In this document: positions 60,106 through 64,000 of the stretch, piece after piece
Layout: each line of letters starts with the position of its first letter
Position numbering within the stretch: the stretch's first letter is position 1
Source: Conexibacter woesei Iso977N
GTDB lineage: Bacteria; Actinomycetota; Thermoleophilia; Solirubrobacterales; Solirubrobacteraceae
DNA length: 64,000 nt
Direction of reading: 5' to 3'
NCBI RefSeq assembly: GCF_000424625.1
Contig: NZ_AUKG01000001.1
Coordinates: forward strand, 1,488,001 to 1,552,000
The notes under the pieces: generated by a model
Database searches by the model: none
What the model was told of the DNA's origin: nothing
Seen by the model: the letters and a program-made list of their open reading frames with translations, nothing else
Program-made: the position numbers and the translations under genes

Positions 60106-60111
60106 AGGGTA
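60106..60111 (-). promoter_or_regulatory. putative -10 box for the membrane protein-aminotransferase pair
   Basis: Reverse-strand TACCCT ends 6 bases before the GTG at 60099, with no room for a Shine-Dalgarno. It is the same hexamer as before secY and the BI-1 gene. Confidence 0.45.
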
Positions 60112-60143
60112 CGGGTTCGTTTGCAACGCGTGGACCCTGAAGC

Positions 60144-60608
60144 TCACCCTAATCCCGCGGCAACCTCCTGCCAGGTGCGCCCGGACCGGACCGACAGCGG
60201 TTCTTCGGCGACCACGTCGTAGCCCGGCAGCGCCGCCTCGTCGCGCATCTTGACCAGCACCCAGCGCCTCGGCCCGGTCGCGGTGAGGGCGAACGCGCCG
60301 TGCAGCTTCGTGCCGTGCAGGACGAACGAGAGGTGCCCGTCGCGCTCGCTGCGCAGCGCGTAGGTCCCCTCGTCCCAGACGATCACCGCGCCGGTCCCGC
60401 GCCCGCCGCCGTGGACGCCCTCGAAGTCCAGCGCGTCCAGCCCGTGGTCCTCGACCGGGACCGCGAGCCGCTTGACCGCGGGGTCCAGCGACGGCCCCTT
60501 CGGCACCGCCCACGAGCGCGCGACGTCGCCGAACTGCAGCCGCAGGTCGTAGTGCAACGTGGTCGCGTCGTGCAGCCCGACGACGAAGCGCGGTTCTTCC
60601 GGGACCAT
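60144..60608 (-). CDS. stand-alone LigD-type 3'-phosphoesterase domain protein
   Basis: 154 residues from the ATG at 60608 (a GTG codon directly precedes it). The sequence is the PE domain of DNA ligase D: RFVVGLHDATTLHYDLRLQF with the catalytic His and Asp, SWAVPKGPSLDPAVKRLAVP, EDHGLDALDFEGVHGGGRGT and WDEGTYALRSERDGHLSFVL. Such domains trim 3'-phosphates and ribonucleotides during end joining. No ligase or primase domain is attached and none is nearby, so it acts alone or with partners elsewhere. It diverges from the ABM gene with 15 bases between starts. Confidence 0.9.
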   Translation of the reverse strand: MVPEEPRFVVGLHDATTLHYDLRLQFGDVARSWAVPKGPSLDPAVKRLAVPVEDHGLDALDFEGVHGGGRGTGAVIVWDEGTYALRSERDGHLSFVLHGTKLHGAFALTATGPRRWVLVKMRDEAALPGYDVVAEEPLSVRSGRTWQEVAAGLG

Positions 60609-60623
60609 CACCTACATGACACC

Positions 60624-60977
60624 ATGCCGTTCAGCATGAGCCTCATCATCCACGCGGAGATCCACGGCCTCGGCGGCCGCGCCGAGGAGCTGCGCACGCT
60701 CCTGGCCGAGCACGCCGAGCGCTCGTCCGAAGCTGACGGCTGCCTCGGCGCCGTCGCCTCGCAGCCGCTGGGCGCGGACGTCGGCGAGTACACGCTGACG
60801 ATGCGCTGGGACGGCGAGCAGTCGCTGCGGGCCCACTACGCGAGCAACGACTACACGCACTACGTCACGAACATCGGCGAGCTGCTCGCGCGCCCGTCGG
60901 ACGTGACGGTCAGCTACGTGGACCGAGAGGTCCGCGCGACCGCGGACCTCTCGCAGGACCCCACGCTCCAGGGCTGA
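60624..60977 (+). CDS. ABM-domain (antibiotic biosynthesis monooxygenase-like) protein
   Basis: 117 residues from the ATG at 60624; a second ATG at 60636 (MSLIIHAEIHGLGGRAEELR) may be the real start. The ferredoxin-like half-fold is visible in LAEHAERSSEADGCLGAVAS, YTLTMRWDGEQSLRAHYAS and DYTHYVTNIGELLARPSDVT. It lacks the Asn/Trp/His set of the MhuD-like protein at 21642, so heme degradation is not expected. Substrate unknown. Convergent with the acyl-CoA synthetase gene, with only 2 bases between stops. Confidence 0.75.
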   Translation: MPFSMSLIIHAEIHGLGGRAEELRTLLAEHAERSSEADGCLGAVASQPLGADVGEYTLTMRWDGEQSLRAHYASNDYTHYVTNIGELLARPSDVTVSYVDREVRATADLSQDPTLQG

Positions 60978-60979
60978 CC

Positions 60980-62764
60980 TCAGTACAGGCCGTCGAACAA
61001 CGAGGCGTACTTCTCGTTGACGACGTTGCGCTTGACCTTCAGGGTCGGCGTCAGCTCGCCGGTCTCCTGGCTCAGGTCGTGGTCGAGGATCGCGAACTTC
61101 TTGACCTGCTCGACCTGCGCGTACTTGCTGTTGGCGGCGTCCAGGATCTCCTGGATCATCGCGCGCACCCTCTCGTTCTCGGCCAGCGACGCGATCGAGG
61201 TGTCCTCGATGCCCTCGGCCTGCGCCCACGGGACGATCTCCTCCTCGTCCAGGGTGACCAGCATCACCGGGTACGGGCGGCGGTCGCCGTGCATCACGGC
61301 CTGCGAGACCCAGCGGGTCTGCTTGAGGTCGTTCTCCAGGTTGGCGGGCGTGAGGTTCTTGCCGCCCGCGGTGATGATGATGTCCTTCTTGCGGCCCGTG
61401 ATGTACACGTAGCCGTCGGCGTCGATCGAGCCGAGGTCGCCGGTGTGCAGCCAGCCGTCCTCGACCGCGCCGAACGACGCGTCGTCGTTCTTGTAGTAGC
61501 CGCCGAAGATGTTGGTGCCCTTGATCAGCAGCTCGCCGTCGTCGGCGATCTTGACCTGGACGCCGGCCAGCGGCTTGCCGACCGAGCCGAAGCGGTGGGC
61601 CTCCGGTCGCGACGACGTCGCGACCGTCGAGGTCTCGGTCATCCCGTAGCCCTCCATCACCGGGATGCCGCAGCCCCAGAAGAACTCCAGGATCTCGTGC
61701 GCGATCGGCGCGGCGCCGGTCACGGCCTCGCGGACGCGGCCGCCGAACAGGCCCTTGACGAACGCGGTCTTCGGCGCCAGCTCGGCGAACGACGCGCGCA
61801 GCTCCTCCGGGACCGGCTCGCCGCGGACCTCGAGGTCCTGGATCTGGCCGCCGACGGTCCGGATCGTGTCGAGCTCCTCGGGCGCCAGCTGCTGCTGGGC
61901 CAAGGTGTAGATCTTCTCGAAGATGCGCGGGACCGACGGCAGGTAGGTCGGCCTGACCTCCATCAGCTCGCCGACGATCGCCTTGGTGTCGCCGCCGTAG
62001 TAGGCGATCGGCACGCCGAGGTCGACGGCCGACAGCTGGATCAGCAGCGCGAACGCGTGGGCCAGCGGGAGGAAGAGGTAGATCAGGTCGTCGCCGGTGC
62101 CGATCGACCCGCGCTCCTCGACCATGTCGAGCACCGAGCGGTAGTTGCCGTGCGACAGGACGCAGCCCTTCGGCGGCCCGGTCGTGCCCGAGGTGTAGAT
62201 GAAGGTGAACGGGTCCTCGGGCCTCACCGCCGCGGTGCGGTCGGTGAGCAGGTGCGCGTCGCGGCGGTTGCCGCGGGCGCGGACGTCGTCCAGCGAGATC
62301 GCGTCGCCGACGTCGCCGCTCGGGTCGATCGCGATGACCTTGCGCAGCGCCGGGAGCCGATCCCGGACCGCGGTGATCTTCGCGACCTGCTCGGCGTCCT
62401 CGCAGACGATGACGACCGCCTCCGAGTTGCCGGCCACCCACTCGCACTCCTCGGGCGAGTTGGTGGGGTAGATCGGGACGGCGACTGCGCCGGCGGCGCT
62501 GATCGCGAACTCCGCGTACGCCCACTCGGGACGCGTGTTGCAGAGGATCGCGACGCGCTCGCCGGCCTGCAGGCCAAGAGCGATCAGGCCCAGGCCGATC
62601 TCGGTGACGATCTCGCCGACCTGGGCGAAGGTGACGTCACGCCAGGCGCCGTCGACCTTGTGCTGGATCGCGACCTGGTCGCCGTACTTGGCGGCGGCCG
62701 CCAGGCACATGTCGGCGATGGTCGCCGACCCGGTCCCCTCGGCGGGCGTGGTGCCAGCCTCCAT
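60980..62764 (-). CDS. long-chain fatty acid-CoA ligase (AMP-binding)
   Basis: 594 residues. The adenylate-forming motifs are YTSGTTGPPKG at 190-200, the A5 region VMEGYGMTETSTVATSS, WLHTGDLGSIDADGYVYITG (A7-A8) and GGKNLTPANLEN near the C-terminus. The layout, with ALGLQAGERVAILCNTRPEW at the start, is that of FadD15-type long-chain acyl-CoA synthetases. It activates fatty acids for degradation or lipid synthesis at the membrane. The ATG has GGAGGAGCACC upstream. A TGACAC-C-GTGTCA palindrome in the leader suggests TetR-type control. The small HTH gene lies upstream on the same strand. Confidence 0.93.
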   Translation of the reverse strand: MEAGTTPAEGTGSATIADMCLAAAAKYGDQVAIQHKVDGAWRDVTFAQVGEIVTEIGLGLIALGLQAGERVAILCNTRPEWAYAEFAISAAGAVAVPIYPTNSPEECEWVAGNSEAVVIVCEDAEQVAKITAVRDRLPALRKVIAIDPSGDVGDAISLDDVRARGNRRDAHLLTDRTAAVRPEDPFTFIYTSGTTGPPKGCVLSHGNYRSVLDMVEERGSIGTGDDLIYLFLPLAHAFALLIQLSAVDLGVPIAYYGGDTKAIVGELMEVRPTYLPSVPRIFEKIYTLAQQQLAPEELDTIRTVGGQIQDLEVRGEPVPEELRASFAELAPKTAFVKGLFGGRVREAVTGAAPIAHEILEFFWGCGIPVMEGYGMTETSTVATSSRPEAHRFGSVGKPLAGVQVKIADDGELLIKGTNIFGGYYKNDDASFGAVEDGWLHTGDLGSIDADGYVYITGRKKDIIITAGGKNLTPANLENDLKQTRWVSQAVMHGDRRPYPVMLVTLDEEEIVPWAQAEGIEDTSIASLAENERVRAMIQEILDAANSKYAQVEQVKKFAILDHDLSQETGELTPTLKVKRNVVNEKYASLFDGLY

Positions 62765-62783
62765 GGTGCTCCTCCTCCTGCGT

Positions 62784-62796
62784 TGACACCGTGTCA
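62784..62796. promoter_or_regulatory. palindromic operator upstream of the acyl-CoA ligase
   Basis: TGACACCGTGTCA is a perfect 6+1+6 palindrome 20 bases before the acyl-CoA ligase ATG. On the reverse strand a TAGACT box (around 62803-62808) lies directly upstream, so a protein bound here would cover the transcription start. The form is typical of TetR-family fatty-acid regulators; no such regulator gene is in the window. Confidence 0.55.
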
Positions 62797-62851
62797 GCGG
62801 AGGAGTCTAAGGTCCGCGCGGCCTGCGCGCGAGTCGCATACGACGACCGCC

Positions 62852-63037
62852 CTAAGCGGTGGCCTGCGCCTCCCGTGCCGCGGGGCTGCCCAGATCCTCG
62901 AGCGACGCGAGGAAGAGGGTCTTGTCGATGCGGCCCTGGAAGATCGGGACGCCCATCTCCATGCACTTCTCGATGACGTCGCGCCGTTCGAGACCGCACT
63001 CGCGGGCCATCTCGGTCGGCGTGAGGTGAATAGCCAT
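62852..63037 (-). CDS. 61-residue putative DNA-binding protein
   Basis: From the ATG at 63037 the protein reads MAIHLTPTEMARECGLERRD then VIEKCMEMGVPIFQGRIDKT and LFLASLEDLGSPAAREAQAT. The helix-turn-helix-like first half followed by a short wing (VPIFQGRIDKTLFLASLEDL) resembles excisionase/MerR-type small DNA-binding folds. I start at the second of two close ATGs because AGGAGG is 7 bases before it and overlaps the first. Possibly a regulator of the acyl-CoA ligase downstream or the MocR gene opposite. Function inferred only. Confidence 0.7.
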   Translation of the reverse strand: MAIHLTPTEMARECGLERRDVIEKCMEMGVPIFQGRIDKTLFLASLEDLGSPAAREAQATA

Positions 63038-63127
63038 CGGCATGCCTCCTATGTGGGGGGAGTTGGTGACGGATGCAACGTAGCGCCGTCGCCGGACGGG
63101 GGCAAGCCGATTCGGCAAACGCACGGA

Positions 63128-63151
63128 TTCCGGTCCGATACGCGACCGGAA
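63128..63151. promoter_or_regulatory. inverted repeat upstream of the MocR-type regulator
   Basis: TTCCGGTC (63128-63135) and GACCGGAA (63144-63151) form perfect 8-base arms separated by 8 bases (CGATACGC). It lies 20 bases before the MocR start, in the divergent gap with the small HTH gene. It is a likely operator for autoregulation, as MocR/PdxR proteins often control their own divergent region. Confidence 0.55.
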
Positions 63152-63171
63152 AGCGACCTGCAAGAGTCCTG

Positions 63172-64000
63172 GTGGTGACCTCGTCGGGCGAGCAGCAGCG
63201 GCTCGGGCTGGACCTGTTGGTGAACGTCGACCGCGACGGCGACGTGCCGCTGCGCGCACAGCTGGAAGACCAGCTGCGAGACGGGATCCGGCGCGGCGCG
63301 CTGCACGGCGGGACCGCGCTGCCGTCGACCCGCGCGCTCGCCGCGGAGCTCGGCGTGTCGCGCGGCGTGGTCGTCGAGGCGTACGCGCAGCTGGCGGCCG
63401 AGGGCTTCCTCGTGGCGCGACCAGGGGCTGCCACTCGTGTGGCTTCCGTAGCGGTCCACGATCCTGAGCCGGCGAAGGAGGAGGTGCTGGCGCCGCCGGT
63501 CCGGTTCGACCTGCGCACGCTGGCCGCCGACCTGTCGGCGTTCCCGCGGCGTGCGTGGGGCGCGGCGCTGCGCGACGCGCTGCGCGAGCTGCCCGACGCG
63601 TCGCTGAACTACGGCGACCGCGTCGGCGCGGGGGAGCTGCGGACGGTCCTGGCGTCCTACCTCGGCCGCGCGCGCGGCGTGGCGGCCGAGCCGCGCGACG
63701 TGATCGTCGTCACCGGGATCATGCAGGCGGTCTCGCTGCTGGCCCGGACGCTGCGGCGCGCGGGAGTCGAGCGGGTCGGCGTCGAGGACCCGGGCTTCCC
63801 GCCGCACCGGATGGTCTTCGCGCGCGAGGGGCTCCGGGTGGTCCCGATCCCGGTCGACGAGGGCGGGCTCGTCGTCGACGGCCTCGACGCGGCGGGCATC
63901 GGCGCGGTGCTGTGCACGCCGACGCACCAGTACCCGCGCGGGATGGCGCTGGCGCCGGAGCGGCGCGCGGCGCTGGTCGAGTGGGCCGCGGCGCGCGACG
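63172..64000 (+). CDS. MocR/GntR-family regulator with aminotransferase-like domain, partial
   Basis: The reading frame opens at two consecutive GTG codons (63172 and 63175) and runs off the right edge; 276 residues are visible. The GntR winged helix comes first (PLRAQLEDQLRDGIRRGALH, LPSTRALAAELGVSRGVVVE). After a linker (VHDPEPAKEEVLAPPVRFDL) a fold-type I aminotransferase-like domain starts (ASLNYGDRVGAGELRTVLAS, VEDPGFPPHRMVFAREGLRV). This is the MocR architecture, of which PdxR controls vitamin B6 synthesis. The PLP lysine would lie beyond the window. The effector is unknown. Confidence 0.9.
   Translation, partial: MVTSSGEQQRLGLDLLVNVDRDGDVPLRAQLEDQLRDGIRRGALHGGTALPSTRALAAELGVSRGVVVEAYAQLAAEGFLVARPGAATRVASVAVHDPEPAKEEVLAPPVRFDLRTLAADLSAFPRRAWGAALRDALRELPDASLNYGDRVGAGELRTVLASYLGRARGVAAEPRDVIVVTGIMQAVSLLARTLRRAGVERVGVEDPGFPPHRMVFAREGLRVVPIPVDEGGLVVDGLDAAGIGAVLCTPTHQYPRGMALAPERRAALVEWAAARD

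Overview
The window is about 70% G+C and reads as a bacterial chromosome segment from a high-GC actinobacterium. Support for this comes from frequent GTG starts, an MhuD-type heme oxygenase, many TANNNT -10 boxes placed directly before start codons (leaderless genes), and a DUF7144-like membrane protein. I infer Thermoleophilia/Solirubrobacterales, but no rRNA is present to confirm it.

Left part (1-21445): a partial membrane gene on the minus strand, then fusA and tuf, then a nearly complete S10-spc-alpha ribosomal super-operon: rpsJ-rplC-rplD-rplW-rplB-rpsS-rplV-rpsC-rplP-rpmC-rpsQ-rplN-rplX-rplE-rpsN-rpsH-rplF-rplR-rpsE-rpmD-rplO, an inserted membrane-protein gene, secY-adk-map, rpmJ-rpsM-rpsK-rpsD-rpoA-rplQ. 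Most genes overlap by 1-8 bases or sit a few bases apart. Three things depart from the usual order: rpsL-rpsG are missing in front of fusA, infA is missing between map and rpmJ, and a membrane protein sits between rplO and secY. Several r-proteins carry long low-complexity extensions: acidic on L22, S17 and S5, Gly/Arg-rich on S3. Strong hairpin terminators follow tuf, rplO and rplQ.

Middle part (21446-27013): housekeeping and accessory genes: MhuD-like heme monooxygenase, VOC dioxygenase-like protein, Bax-inhibitor-1-like membrane protein, truA, a 47-residue membrane protein, surE, a GNAT acetyltransferase, and overlapping IclR- and MarR-type regulators.

Accessory cluster (27038-46997): two divergent AidA/PixA-like inclusion-body proteins on the minus strand face a tightly packed plus-strand run of five genes: two beta-rich proteins of unknown family (397 and 1081 residues), an HNH endonuclease, a degenerate HNH paralogue, and a 4192-residue protein with a beta-rich N-terminal third and about 20 LysM-like repeats. 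None has a visible signal peptide. I know no described system with this gene set, and I consider it the most interesting region of the window.

Right part (46948-64000): a membrane protein and a frameshifted glutamate decarboxylase, two membrane proteins, an IclR-like regulator, a divergent pair of PBP4-type carboxypeptidase and patatin-like phospholipase, a vestige of a second patatin 3' end, a secreted fibronectin-III-like protein, an ECF sigma factor with two membrane/secreted companions, an aminotransferase with a membrane protein, a stand-alone LigD-type phosphoesterase, an ABM-domain protein, a long-chain acyl-CoA synthetase, a 61-residue putative HTH protein, and a MocR-type regulator cut by the right edge.

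No rRNA, tRNA, CRISPR array or insertion sequence was recognised. No stretch over 300 bases lacks a gene. The longest gaps (494-704, 4101-4303, 18176-18397, 21393-21641) hold promoters, hairpins and inverted repeats described below.
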